A stretch of 64,000 nt of DNA from Verrucomicrobiota bacterium (GTDB lineage: Bacteria > Verrucomicrobiota > Verrucomicrobiia > CAIQCK01): NCBI GenBank assembly GCA_026397915.1, contig JAPLTX010000060.1:46210-110209 (forward strand), given 5' to 3'. The position numbers and the translations under genes are program-made. The notes beneath the pieces were generated by a model. It worked only from the letters and a program-made list of their open reading frames with translations, did not search any database and was not told the DNA's origin. This document shows positions 1 to 8,429 of the stretch, piece by piece. Every line of letters begins with the position of its first letter. The first letter of the stretch is position 1.

Positions 1-1471
1 GCAACGGCACCGAGCGGCGCATAGTTTCCAAATCATTGCGGCGGCCACCGCTGGCGCAGGTGTCTATCCAGAGGTGCGGATGTCGGCGGAGCAACTCATC
101 CCAGTAAGCGAGGTAGCCGCTGACATAGGCGTTTTCAGTGATGCCTTGCCGGTCCGGTGCGTCGTTGGCGCGCCAGTAGGCCAGCGGGTCAATGTTAAAG
201 TCCTGCCGATACACATCAATGCCTTCATCTGCGATGATCCGACTGACACGATCGGTTATCCATCGCCGCGCGGCAGGATTGCCGAGGTTGAACAGACGGT
301 TGGCGATCTTTCCCAACTGCGGCGTCTGGGCGGATTCCTTGGAACAGCCCAGCAGCCACTCTGGGTGGTTTTCATACAGCCACGAACCGGGCGTCACGCG
401 CTCCGGCTCAAACCACACCACGGACTTCATGCCGTTGGCGTGCGCGCGGTCGTTCACCTCGCGGAGTCCGTGGGGAAAACGCTTGCGGTTCACTTCCCAC
501 GTGCCGGTGTAGAACCATTTGCCGGGATGCGGATACCAGCCGGCGTCCATGATCCAGTAGTCGAGCTTGATCCCTTCGCGCACATACCCGTCAATCAGCG
601 TCATCTCCCTCGCGGCGTCGGTGAGGCTGCCGCTCGTGGACGCGAAATGCGTGCCGACTGGCTTGCCGCCAATGCGCGGCGTGTTGTGAGCCAGCATCCA
701 GCGCCGCCAGATGTTCTGCGAGCGGATCCAGTCGCCCTTCCAGAACTGCATCACGATGAGCGGGCTGCGGATTTCTTCGCCGGGGTGCAGCTTGAGATGT
801 GTCAGTTCCTGCCCCGCGCGAAGGCGCAGGCCGCGGGATTCGTCGCGCGTGAACTGCGCCGCCCACTGACCGGGCCAACCTACAACGACGATCATGCCTT
901 GGCCGGACCATTCGAGATTGAAGTAAGACAAATCGCTGTTGGTCGGCCGCCCGCCCGCCGCGCTGATGCGTTTTTCCGCTTTCGGACCGAGTTTCGTTTC
1001 GAGCGGCTCGAAGTCGTTTTGCCGACAGGGACTGCCGACGTTGTGGTGCAGCAGGAACTCGCCCGACGGCTCGCACTCCAGCCATGTGTCGAGCGCGAGA
1101 ATGTCTGCAATGATCGGTGTGTCGGATGCGCCCTTATTCTTGAAGTGGAGCGTCCACTCAACAGTCGGGAAGTCCGCGTAGGTTACGACGACGCAACGCA
1201 GTTCGAGGCCGGTCTTTGTGTCGCTCCAGACAATCGTTTGCTGAATGCGGTTGTCATCAAGCCGTTCAGAAGAACGCTTTGTTTGCCATGTCGGCAGTAA
1301 TTCCGTCGAGCGGTGTCCGCCGTAGTTGAATGAAAACGGCAAGCACTGCGCTGCCGGGCCAAGATTGGCCTCGGTCCACGCGTGGGCCAAGGCCATCTCA
1401 TTTGCATTGGGCGAGACAGCCAAAGCAAGGGAATCAACGACGACAACGGCGCAGAATACGGCAAGTTTCAT
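1..1471 (-). CDS. GH36 alpha-galactosidase (C-terminus beyond the left edge)
   Basis: Reading from the ATG at 1471, 490 codons stay open to the window edge. The N-terminus is a signal peptide (MKLAVFCAVVVVDSLALA), so the enzyme is probably exported to cleave terminal alpha-galactosides. An N-terminal beta-sandwich region is followed by a TIM barrel with GH36 signatures: DYWIMDAGWY, WFEPERV, and YRQDFN, whose Asp (about residue 424) is the expected nucleophile. DTCASGGRRND near residue 479 carries the expected acid/base Asp. GH36 enzymes usually run to 600-750 residues, so the end of the barrel and the C-terminal domain lie outside. The neighbours at 3.5-7.1 kb are also glycan-processing genes. 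A related GH27/GH31 assignment is less likely given these motifs. Confidence 0.88.
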   Translation of the reverse strand, partial: MKLAVFCAVVVVDSLALAVSPNANEMALAHAWTEANLGPAAQCLPFSFNYGGHRSTELLPTWQTKRSSERLDDNRIQQTIVWSDTKTGLELRCVVVTYADFPTVEWTLHFKNKGASDTPIIADILALDTWLECEPSGEFLLHHNVGSPCRQNDFEPLETKLGPKAEKRISAAGGRPTNSDLSYFNLEWSGQGMIVVVGWPGQWAAQFTRDESRGLRLRAGQELTHLKLHPGEEIRSPLIVMQFWKGDWIRSQNIWRRWMLAHNTPRIGGKPVGTHFASTSGSLTDAAREMTLIDGYVREGIKLDYWIMDAGWYPHPGKWFYTGTWEVNRKRFPHGLREVNDRAHANGMKSVVWFEPERVTPGSWLYENHPEWLLGCSKESAQTPQLGKIANRLFNLGNPAARRWITDRVSRIIADEGIDVYRQDFNIDPLAYWRANDAPDRQGITENAYVSGYLAYWDELLRRHPHLWIDTCASGGRRNDLETMRRSVPL

Positions 1472-1666
1472 GGCAAGCTCCTGCAGCTGATTGGACATTG
1501 AGACTCAGGCTGACCCGCGGGATTTGCAACTCTCAAGTATGCGATGCGTTTGGTGGTGTCTGCCTGTTGTTTGGCCGCTTGACAGCGTTGGACGTAGTGT
1601 GCAGGCTCCGCCGAAGTTCAGGCTGATGCGGGTGGCGTTTCAACAGTGGGAGAAGGAGTTGGTTCT

Positions 1667-3445
1667 ATGGAAGCGAATGTGTTTGCCGCAATGGATCCCG
1701 AGATCCTCAAACAAGTGCGGGGCTTGCTACAGCCGGTCTCGTTTCCCAAAGGCTCCTGTATCATGCGCGAGGGCGATCCGGGCGACGGCGCGTATGTGAT
1801 TGACGCGGGTGAGGTTCGGGTGGAGGCGCGCGCGCAGTCGGGCGCGCTCGAACACGAGCTTTGTTATCTGGGGCCGGGGGAACTACTGGGCGAGTTCAGC
1901 CTGCTGGACGGTTTGCCGCGCTCCGCCACCGCAATCGCCCATACGGATGTGCAAGCGCGCTGGTGCTCGCGCGAGGATTTCGAGCGGCTCGGCAGGGAAA
2001 ACCCCGTCGTGAGCAACGCAATCTTGTTGGCGTTCAGCCGCGGCCTGACGCACAAAATTCGCCGCGAGAACGCCCTGATGACGGACTATTTGCTCGCGGA
2101 CGAGCCGGACCCGGAGGCGAACCGGATGGTCGCGCAGGCGGTCGCGGCGCAGAAACAGTTCGTGTCGTGGCCGGAGGAGCGGGTGGATGCGTTGCTGAAG
2201 GACATCGCCGACACTGTCGCTGCTCGCGCGGCGGAGCTGGCCGAGGTTAACGTGGCCGACACCGGCATTGGCGTGGCGCTGGACAAGGTGGTGAAGATCC
2301 AGTTTTCCTGTGGCGAGGTGCTGCGCAGTCTGCTGGGCCAGCACGCCGCGGGTGTTCTGAAGGAAATCGGCGCGACGCACGTCGTCGAGATTGCCAGCCC
2401 GGTGGGCGTGATCTTTGGCGTTATCCCGGTAACGAATCCGGTTTCCACTATCGTGTTCAAGGCGCTCATCGCGCTCAAGAGCCGCAACGCGCTGATTTAT
2501 AGTTGCCACCGCGACGCGATCCACGTCGGCAACATGACCGGCGAGTTGATCCAGTCCGCGCTGGCACGCCACAGCGCGCCGGCGGATCTGGTGCAGTGGG
2601 TGAAGAACCGCACCGACCGGCGCAAGACGGCGGCGTTCATGAAGCACCCGCAGGTCGGCCTGATCCTGGCCACCGGCGGACCGAGCATCGTTGAGGCCGC
2701 CTACAAATCCGGCAAGCCCGCCATCGGCGTCGGCGCGGGCAATGCGCCGGTGTGGGTGTGCGCGGACGCCGATGTGGCCGCCGCCGCGAGCGCCGTCATG
2801 CGGAGCAAGACCTTCGACAACGGCGTCATCTGTGGCTCCGAGAACAACCTTATCGTGGACGACAGCGTGCGCGCCGTGTTCATCAAGCAGTTGGAAGCAC
2901 AAGGTGCAACACTGCTGACGCCCGACGAGCTTCACCGCTTTACACCGCAGGCGTTTGACGTGGCACATCCGTCGGTAAATCACGCTTTCATCGGCAAGTC
3001 GGCCGCCTTCATCGCCGAGAAGACGGGTTTGCGCCGAGCCACGCCGCCGCGTCTCATCGTGGTGCCTGCGGGGATGGCGGACATCAACGGGCCTTACGGG
3101 TCCGAAAAACTCGCGCCCATCTTGTCGTTGTTCACCGTCAAAGGTGAGGAGCAGGCAATCGCGCTTTGCCGGCGCATCTTGGAACACCAAGGCATCGGAC
3201 ACACAGCAATCATCCACACGCGCAATGAAACCTTGGCGCGGCGCTTTGGCAATGAGATTCCGGCCAGCCGCATCTTGGTGAATGCGCCCGGTGCGCAGGG
3301 ATGCATCGGTCTCGGCACGGGGCTGACGCCTTCGCTCACGCTGGGTTGCGGAACCTTCGGTGGAAACTCGACGACCGACAACGTCACGTTCACTCACCTG
3401 CTGAACGTCAAGCGCCTCGCGCTCGGCCCTTGCATGACGGCGTGA
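1667..3445 (+). CDS. Cyclic-nucleotide-binding domain fused to CoA-acylating-type aldehyde dehydrogenase
   Basis: A 592-residue two-domain protein. Residues about 15-130 form a cNMP-binding (CRP/PKA-type) domain whose phosphate-binding cassette GELLGEFSLLDGLPRSATA keeps the Glu and Arg that contact the cyclic nucleotide. Residues about 150-560 resemble the EutE/AdhE aldehyde dehydrogenase family, with VTNPVSTIVFKALIALKSRN in the NAD-binding half and DNGVICGSEN holding the catalytic Cys near residue 389 (AdhE has DNGMICASE at this place). The likely reaction is aldehyde + CoA + NAD+ to acyl-CoA + NADH. The start chosen is the ATG at 1667, preceded by AAGGAG at 1653-1658; an in-frame GTG at 1646 is possible. 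There is no helix-turn-helix, so it is not a CRP-type regulator. Substrate unknown; partner genes are not adjacent. Confidence 0.85.
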   Translation: MEANVFAAMDPEILKQVRGLLQPVSFPKGSCIMREGDPGDGAYVIDAGEVRVEARAQSGALEHELCYLGPGELLGEFSLLDGLPRSATAIAHTDVQARWCSREDFERLGRENPVVSNAILLAFSRGLTHKIRRENALMTDYLLADEPDPEANRMVAQAVAAQKQFVSWPEERVDALLKDIADTVAARAAELAEVNVADTGIGVALDKVVKIQFSCGEVLRSLLGQHAAGVLKEIGATHVVEIASPVGVIFGVIPVTNPVSTIVFKALIALKSRNALIYSCHRDAIHVGNMTGELIQSALARHSAPADLVQWVKNRTDRRKTAAFMKHPQVGLILATGGPSIVEAAYKSGKPAIGVGAGNAPVWVCADADVAAAASAVMRSKTFDNGVICGSENNLIVDDSVRAVFIKQLEAQGATLLTPDELHRFTPQAFDVAHPSVNHAFIGKSAAFIAEKTGLRRATPPRLIVVPAGMADINGPYGSEKLAPILSLFTVKGEEQAIALCRRILEHQGIGHTAIIHTRNETLARRFGNEIPASRILVNAPGAQGCIGLGTGLTPSLTLGCGTFGGNSTTDNVTFTHLLNVKRLALGPCMTA

Positions 3446-3489
3446 TGCGCCGTCGTTTCGGTGCGATCGGAAGTGGCTGAAGGCCGGAC

Positions 3490-3566
3490 CTGTAGCGCCG
3501 GCATCCCTGCCGGCGTTGCGCCCACAAAGAATCGAATTGCCGCCGGCAGGGATGCCGGCGCTACAG
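3490..3566. repeat. Paired-hairpin palindromic element, copy E1
   Basis: A perfect 26-bp inverted repeat (3490-3515 and 3541-3566) around a 25-nt spacer. Each arm is CTGTAG followed by its own small palindrome (CGCCGGCA, TCCC, TGCCGGCG). It lies between converging genes, and the right arm supplies the TAG stop (3563-3561) of the Gfo/Idh/MocA gene. It could also act as a bidirectional terminator, though no U-run follows. Five more elements of the same layout but different hairpin sequence occur at 29-34 kb. Confidence 0.85.
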
Positions 3567-4937
3567 CCGCCAACCGCTGCGATACGGCGGGTTGAGGTGC
3601 CGGTTGGCCTTCGGGCAATTGGTGAACTTCATCTTCGCCGCGTCCCACTCCAGCTTCACGCCGCCCATCTTCATCGAGATGATGCCGAGCAACGCCAACT
3701 CCGTCAGCGGGCCGCCGTAGGAAAAGTCCGAGCCAGCTTTGCGGCCGGCGCGGATCGCGTCGAGCCAGTCCTGATGATGCTCCTTTACGCGCGGGAGCGT
3801 TTTCTCCGGCCGCTTGTAAGCCTTCATCTTTGTTTCGGGAATGAGCCGCGCGCCGCTCGCACCGTGCGAACCGTAGGTGATCGTTCCTTTGTCGCCGATC
3901 ACCGCAGCGCCGACCTCGATGTCATTGCGCTCCGGCTCGAGTTCGGGCGGTCGCGGGATGCGCTCGGTGCCGCTATACCAGTGCAGCGTGACCGGCCCGC
4001 GGTCGCCTTTCGCCGGGAACTCGAACGTCACCCGTTCGCCCGTCGGGTAAATGTCGCCTTGCGTCTTGAGATCGTAGTCCTTCGCCGTGGACTGGATCGT
4101 CGCGGGCGCGCCGAGGTCGAGCGCCCAGAACACCGGATCCACGACATGGCAGACCCAGTCGCCGAGCGTGCCGTTGCCGAACGGCACCCAGCCGCGCCAT
4201 TTGCTCGGCGCATAGGCCGGATTGTAAGCGCGCGCTTTGGCCGGTCCCAGCCAGAGGTCCCAGTCGAGATCGCGCGGCACCTCATGCTTCTCCTTCAAGC
4301 TCGGCAGCGCGTTGATGCCGGAGTTCACGCGGTTACAGCCGGCGTGGATGGTGTGGACCTTGCCGATGGCGCCGGCCCATATCCATTCGCAGAAAATGCG
4401 GATGGACTCGGTAGAATGGCCCTGATTGCCGAGCTGCGTGACGACATTGTGATTGCGCGCTGCCGCCATCAACTGGCGAACTTCGTGGATCGAGTGCGCC
4501 AGCGGCTTCTGGCAATAGACGTGTTTGCCGCGCTTGATGGCCGCCATCACTGCTACGGCGTGCATGTGGTCCGGCGTCGAAACGGTCACCGCGTCAATCT
4601 GCTTCTCCATCGCGTCAAACATCTTCCGAAAATCCTTGAACCGCTTCACGTCCGGGAACTTCTGGAAGGTCTTGGCGGCGCGTGTCTCGTCCACGTCGCA
4701 GAAGGCAACGAGGTTCTCGCCGGAAACGCTCATGATGTCGCCGTGCCCCATGCCGCCGACACCGATACCGGCGATGTTGATTTTCCCGCTCGGCGGTGTC
4801 TGGCCACTGCCGGCGATGACATGGCGCGGCACGATCATCGGCGCGCCGAGCAGCGCGCCGGCCGCACAGCGTTGGAGAAAACTCCGGCGCGAAAGTTTGG
4901 AAGTTGGGTCGAGGGGTTTGTCGGATGTGTGTTTCAT
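3561..4937 (-). CDS. Tat-exported Gfo/Idh/MocA family oxidoreductase
   Basis: A 458-residue protein with a twin-arginine leader (KLSRRSFLQRCAAGALLGAP), so it is probably folded with NAD(P) before export. The Rossmann nucleotide-binding motif GIGVGGMGHGD follows, then the family signature around residue 140 (YCQKPLAHSIHE, where Lys is the conserved catalytic residue of the EKP motif). The C-terminal half is the usual alpha/beta substrate domain. Exported members in Planctomycetes and Verrucomicrobia are mostly uncharacterised sugar oxidoreductases. The divergent neighbour is a DUF1080 protein, a family linked to 3-keto-sugar hydrolysis, which suggests a shared oxidise-then-cleave route. The stop codon is contributed by repeat E1. 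The exact substrate cannot be read from the sequence. Confidence 0.88.
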   Translation of the reverse strand: MKHTSDKPLDPTSKLSRRSFLQRCAAGALLGAPMIVPRHVIAGSGQTPPSGKINIAGIGVGGMGHGDIMSVSGENLVAFCDVDETRAAKTFQKFPDVKRFKDFRKMFDAMEKQIDAVTVSTPDHMHAVAVMAAIKRGKHVYCQKPLAHSIHEVRQLMAAARNHNVVTQLGNQGHSTESIRIFCEWIWAGAIGKVHTIHAGCNRVNSGINALPSLKEKHEVPRDLDWDLWLGPAKARAYNPAYAPSKWRGWVPFGNGTLGDWVCHVVDPVFWALDLGAPATIQSTAKDYDLKTQGDIYPTGERVTFEFPAKGDRGPVTLHWYSGTERIPRPPELEPERNDIEVGAAVIGDKGTITYGSHGASGARLIPETKMKAYKRPEKTLPRVKEHHQDWLDAIRAGRKAGSDFSYGGPLTELALLGIISMKMGGVKLEWDAAKMKFTNCPKANRHLNPPYRSGWRL

Positions 4938-5015
4938 GTGCGTTCTCAGACGGCGGATTGGGCTTGAGACTTAGACCGGCTCGCGATATTTGACAACCAC
5001 CAAATTCTCCGCACC

Positions 5016-5642
5016 ATGAAACACTTGCTCACAGTTTTAACCTTTGTGCTTTCCATCGCCCCATCGCTCGCCGCCGACAACAAAGCCGTTTTGATCTTCG
5101 ACGGCAAGACCTTCGCCGGTTGGGAAGGCGACACGAACAAGAGCTTCCGCGTCGAGAACGGCGCCATCGTCGGCGGCTCGTTGAAGGAGAAAGTGCCGCG
5201 CAACGAGTTCCTCTGCACGACGCGCGGCTACACAAACTTCGTGCTGCGCGTAAAGTTCAAACTGCTCGGCCGCGGAGCCAACGGCGGCGTCCAGATCCGC
5301 TCCGCGCGCATCCCAAACCACCACGAGGTCAGCGGCTATCAGGCCGACATGGCCGAGCCGGCGTGGTGGGGTTGTCTCTACGACGAGTCACGTCGGCGGA
5401 AGATGCTGGCGAAGTCCGACATGGAGGAGTTGAACAAGGTGCTCAAGCGCGACGACTGGAACCAATACGTCATCCACTGCGAAGGCAAACGCATCCGGCT
5501 TTCGATCAACGGCCTCCAAACGGTGGACTACACCGAGCCGGACGACACGATCCCGCAGCACGGCATCGTCGGTCTGCAAATCCACGGCGGCCCGCCCAGC
5601 GAGGCGTGGTATAAGGACATTGCGATCGAAGATCTGCGATGA
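5016..5642 (+). CDS. Secreted DUF1080 (3-keto-disaccharide hydrolase-like) protein
   Basis: A 208-residue protein. A Sec signal peptide (MKHLLTVLTFVLSIAPSLAA) is followed by a single DUF1080 concanavalin-like fold: LIFDGKTFAGWEG at the start, FRVENGAIVGGS, then NGGVQIRS and a C-terminal GIVGLQIHGGPP strand. The family includes enzymes that cleave 3-keto-glycosides; here that activity is inferred only from family membership. It is transcribed away from the Gfo/Idh/MocA gene (78-bp gap between starts), so the two may share a control region, and it is followed 84 bp later by the GH29 gene in the same direction. Confidence 0.85.
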   Translation: MKHLLTVLTFVLSIAPSLAADNKAVLIFDGKTFAGWEGDTNKSFRVENGAIVGGSLKEKVPRNEFLCTTRGYTNFVLRVKFKLLGRGANGGVQIRSARIPNHHEVSGYQADMAEPAWWGCLYDESRRRKMLAKSDMEELNKVLKRDDWNQYVIHCEGKRIRLSINGLQTVDYTEPDDTIPQHGIVGLQIHGGPPSEAWYKDIAIEDLR

Positions 5643-5726
5643 GGATGAAACCGAGGACGCAGCTCGTCGTGGACGGCGGCGACTGACATCGGATACACTG
5701 GCGTCAAAGCGAAAGGAACGAACTGC

Positions 5727-7103
5727 ATGAAACTGGCAAGGACGATGGTAATGGTTCTGGTCTTGGGATCGCTCGACCTCGGTGGCGCGGCGTTCGCGGC
5801 CGACTCGACGGCGGTGAAGAAGGAGGAGGTGCGGATGCGCTGGTGGCGCGACGCGCGCTTCGGCATGTTCATCCATTGGGGCCTCTACGCTGTGCCGGCG
5901 GGCGAATGGCAGGGCAAGGAGGTTAAGAGCATTGGCGAGTGGATCATGAACAACGCTGCGATTCCCGTCGCCGACTACGAGAAGCTGGCGAGGGATTTCA
6001 ACCCGGCGAGATTTGACGCTGCCGAATGGGTGCGCATCGCCAAAGACGCGGGGATGAAGTATCTCGTCATCACATCGAAGCATCACGACGGCTTTTGCCT
6101 CTTCGATACCAAGGCGACCGACTACAACATCGTGAAGGCCACGCCCTACGAGAAGGACGTGCTGCGGGCGTTGAGCCGTGAGTGCAAACGGCAGGGCGTG
6201 AAGTTCTGCACGTATTACTCCATCATGGACTGGCATCATCCGTCGCAGTTCCCCGGCAAGTCCAAGACCGGCGGCCTCGCCTACAATCCGAGCCAGATGC
6301 ACCCGGACCGCAAGGTTGAATACGTCGCCTTCATGAAGCAGCAACTCCGCGAGTTGATCTCGAACTACGACACGGGCGTGCTTTGGTTCGACGGCGAATG
6401 GTGTGACTGGTGGACCGAGGCGGATGGCAAGGACCTTTACGCATACCTGCGCAAGCTCAAGCCGTCGCTCATTATCAACAACCGCGTTGGCAAGGGCCGC
6501 AAAGGCATGGAAGGCATGAGCAAGAGCGGCGAAGACAGCGGCGACTTCGGCACGCCGGAGCAGCAGATTCCGCCCAGCGGATTCCCCGGCGTGGATTGGG
6601 AGAGCTGCATGACGATGAACGACACGTGGGGCTTCAAGCGCAACGACAACAACTGGAAGTCCAAGCAGCAGTTGATCCGCAACCTTGCCGACGCCGCATC
6701 CAAGGGCGGCAACTTCCTGCTCAACGTCGGCCCGACCTCGGGCGGTTTGATTCCGCCGCCGAGTGTCGAGCGTCTCGAAGCGGTGGGCCGGTGGATGAAG
6801 ATCAACGGCGAGGCAATCTACGGCACGACAGCCAGCCCGTTCGAGAAGCAACTCCCTTGGGGCCGCGTGACGCAGAAATCCGGCCGGCTATATCTCCACG
6901 TCTTCGACTGGCCGCAGAACCAGAAGCTCGTGTTGCCGCCCGTCAAAAGCAGAGTCACCGGCGCATATCTGCTGGCCGATCCGAACAAACGGCCGCTACA
7001 GGTATCGCAAACGGAAAGCGGCGTCGTGGTTTCAACCCCGTCGGTTGCGCCGGACGCCAGCGATTCCGTCGTGGTCGTGAAAGTCCATGGTGGCAACCGT
7101 TGA
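5727..7103 (+). CDS. Secreted GH29 alpha-L-fucosidase
   Basis: A 458-residue protein with a signal peptide ending near AAFAAD. The catalytic barrel shows the GH29 pattern: WWRDARFGMFIHWGLYAVPAG near the start, KHHDGFCLFDT, YYSIMDWHHP, and VLWFDGEW, whose Asp (about residue 222) is the expected nucleophile. A short beta-sandwich forms the last 100 residues. It should release terminal fucose from glycans in the periplasm or outside the cell. It sits directly downstream of the DUF1080 gene. The preceding region carries AAAGGAACGAACTGC as a plausible ribosome binding site. Some GH29 proteins act on other substrates, so fucose is likely but not certain. Confidence 0.92.
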   Translation: MKLARTMVMVLVLGSLDLGGAAFAADSTAVKKEEVRMRWWRDARFGMFIHWGLYAVPAGEWQGKEVKSIGEWIMNNAAIPVADYEKLARDFNPARFDAAEWVRIAKDAGMKYLVITSKHHDGFCLFDTKATDYNIVKATPYEKDVLRALSRECKRQGVKFCTYYSIMDWHHPSQFPGKSKTGGLAYNPSQMHPDRKVEYVAFMKQQLRELISNYDTGVLWFDGEWCDWWTEADGKDLYAYLRKLKPSLIINNRVGKGRKGMEGMSKSGEDSGDFGTPEQQIPPSGFPGVDWESCMTMNDTWGFKRNDNNWKSKQQLIRNLADAASKGGNFLLNVGPTSGGLIPPPSVERLEAVGRWMKINGEAIYGTTASPFEKQLPWGRVTQKSGRLYLHVFDWPQNQKLVLPPVKSRVTGAYLLADPNKRPLQVSQTESGVVVSTPSVAPDASDSVVVVKVHGGNR

Positions 7104-7304
7104 CCCAGCGGAACGGGTCGCTCAGCGTCAAGAACTGGTTATTGCCCCCTGACTTTTGTGATGGGCGGCATTGCTTGTGTTCACGCAATTCCATCTCTCA
7201 GTTTAGCTGCGACGATTTACGCGGTTTACTGCCGCGCCACCCCCAAACACAAGTCCGGTTAGGTTGGAGAAAACGGAACATGCAGCCAACAACGGTGCGG
7301 CGCG

Positions 7305-7342
7305 CGGAAAAACAAAAAGGAGCCGGATTGCTCCGACTCCTT
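7305..7342 (-). terminator. Rho-independent terminator of the first TIGR04073 gene
   Basis: On the minus strand the arms 7342-7332 and 7327-7317 form an 11-bp stem with one G-T wobble and a 4-nt loop, followed by a T-rich run (TTTTTGTTTTT). It begins 28 nt after the stop codon at 7371. Confidence 0.88.
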
Positions 7343-7370
7343 CTTGGTTACAACTTTGTTGGAACTTGGT

Positions 7371-7724
7371 TTACTTGCTGGCCAAGGTTCCGGCTTCCTC
7401 GAACGGCCACACCGTCGGAGGATCCATGATCGCTTCATACTTCGGCAGGAAGAACAGCCCGCCCTCGTAAATGCCCGCGCCGAGGCGAGCAATCGCGAAG
7501 CCGAAGCCCTTCATCGGGCCAAATATGATACCCGCGCCCGCATCACGCTGTTGGGACACCACATAGATTTGCTTGGGGATTTCAATCCAGAACGTGGCAA
7601 TGTTGGTCCAGCCACGCACAAGCTTGCTGATGTGATTGTCTTGCTCTTCGGCCGCACTGACCGAAGCCGTTCCCAGGACAGCAATGGCCGCAATGGCCGC
7701 CAGGCAGATGCTCAGTTTCTTCAT
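7371..7724 (-). CDS. Secreted small protein, putative exosortase-associated TIGR04073 family, copy 1
   Basis: A 117-residue protein with a signal peptide (MKKLSICLAAIAAIAVLGTASVSA) and a mature part of about 93 residues. The mature part opens with EEQDNHISKLVRGWTN and contains WIEIPKQIYVVSQ and a glycine-rich stretch, GAGIIFGPMKGFGFA. The pattern matches my recollection of the TIGR04073 family, small exported proteins of unknown function found in genomes with exosortase systems, often as several paralogues. The gene has its own terminator. The copy at 7914-8270 encodes the same mature protein with a different signal peptide. No exosortase or PEP-CTERM gene is visible in this window. Confidence 0.65.
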   Translation of the reverse strand: MKKLSICLAAIAAIAVLGTASVSAAEEQDNHISKLVRGWTNIATFWIEIPKQIYVVSQQRDAGAGIIFGPMKGFGFAIARLGAGIYEGGLFFLPKYEAIMDPPTVWPFEEAGTLASK

Positions 7725-7913
7725 ACGTTCTATTCGCTCCTCTGTTGATTAGCTTCGCACTATTACCTCTCTGGCAGGGGTGGCGAAGCTTATCCCCAAG
7801 CCAAGACTTAGTTTGTGAACGACCTCTACTATCCTCTCTAACTAGCCCGCACTCTTACCGCCAACTGCCGCTACTGTCAAGCGCCCTTTTCGGCGGGCTA
7901 TTGCCGAAACCAA

Positions 7914-8270
7914 CTATTTGCTGGCCAAGGTTCCGGCTTCCTCGAACGGCCACACCGTCGGAGGATCCATGATCGCCTCATACTTCGGCAGGAAGAACAA
8001 CCCGCCTTCGTAGATGCCCGCGCCGAGGCGAGCGATCGCGAAGCCGAAGCCTTTCATCGGGCCAAATATGATACCCGCGCCCGCGTCACGCTGTTGGGAC
8101 ACCACATAGATTTGCTTGGGGATTTCAATCCAGAACGTGGCAATGTTGGTCCAGCCACGCACAAGCTTGCTGATGTGATTGTCCTGCTCTTCGGCCGCCT
8201 GGGCCGGAGTGGAGAACGCCAGCACCGACACAGCAACCACTGCTACGATAGATGCAATTGCTCGTTTCAT
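7914..8270 (-). CDS. Secreted small protein, putative exosortase-associated TIGR04073 family, copy 2
   Basis: A 118-residue protein whose signal peptide (MKRAIASIVAVVAVSVLAF) is unrelated in sequence to that of copy 1. From AAEEQDNH onward the two proteins are identical. By eye the two genes differ at about ten positions over the shared ~280 bp, all synonymous, and their stop codons differ (TAG here, TAA in copy 1). The gene lies 189 bp upstream of copy 1 in the same direction; no strong terminator separates them, so read-through is possible. It is divergent from the toroid protein gene that starts at 8430. Function unknown. Confidence 0.65.
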   Translation of the reverse strand: MKRAIASIVAVVAVSVLAFSTPAQAAEEQDNHISKLVRGWTNIATFWIEIPKQIYVVSQQRDAGAGIIFGPMKGFGFAIARLGAGIYEGGLFFLPKYEAIMDPPTVWPFEEAGTLASK

Positions 8271-8429
8271 GTTGATCCTTTCTTCGAGAAACCTCTTTGT
8301 TCACTACAGCACATATTATGCGGTCTGCATTTTGGGGCGCAAGGTTTTTTTCACGGAAAATTATTTGTTCCCTTCGCGAAAGTTGCCGTTGGCGGGGAAT
8401 GCCGGTATTATCCGACCGGTCTTTTTGTC

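Noticed and set aside
74..1300. Long plus-strand open frame opposite the alpha-galactosidase
   Set aside because: It is the antisense of the GH36 gene; the translation shows no family pattern, while the minus strand has all GH36 motifs.
1883..3397. 504-codon minus-strand open frame
   Set aside because: Shadow of the cNMP-ALDH gene in GC-rich DNA; Arg/His-rich translation without recognisable domains.
7751..7790. 8-bp inverted repeat AGCTTCGC/GCGAAGCT between the two small secreted protein genes
   Set aside because: It could be a leader structure of copy 1, but the stem is short, the loop long, and nothing similar precedes copy 2, so no function is claimed.
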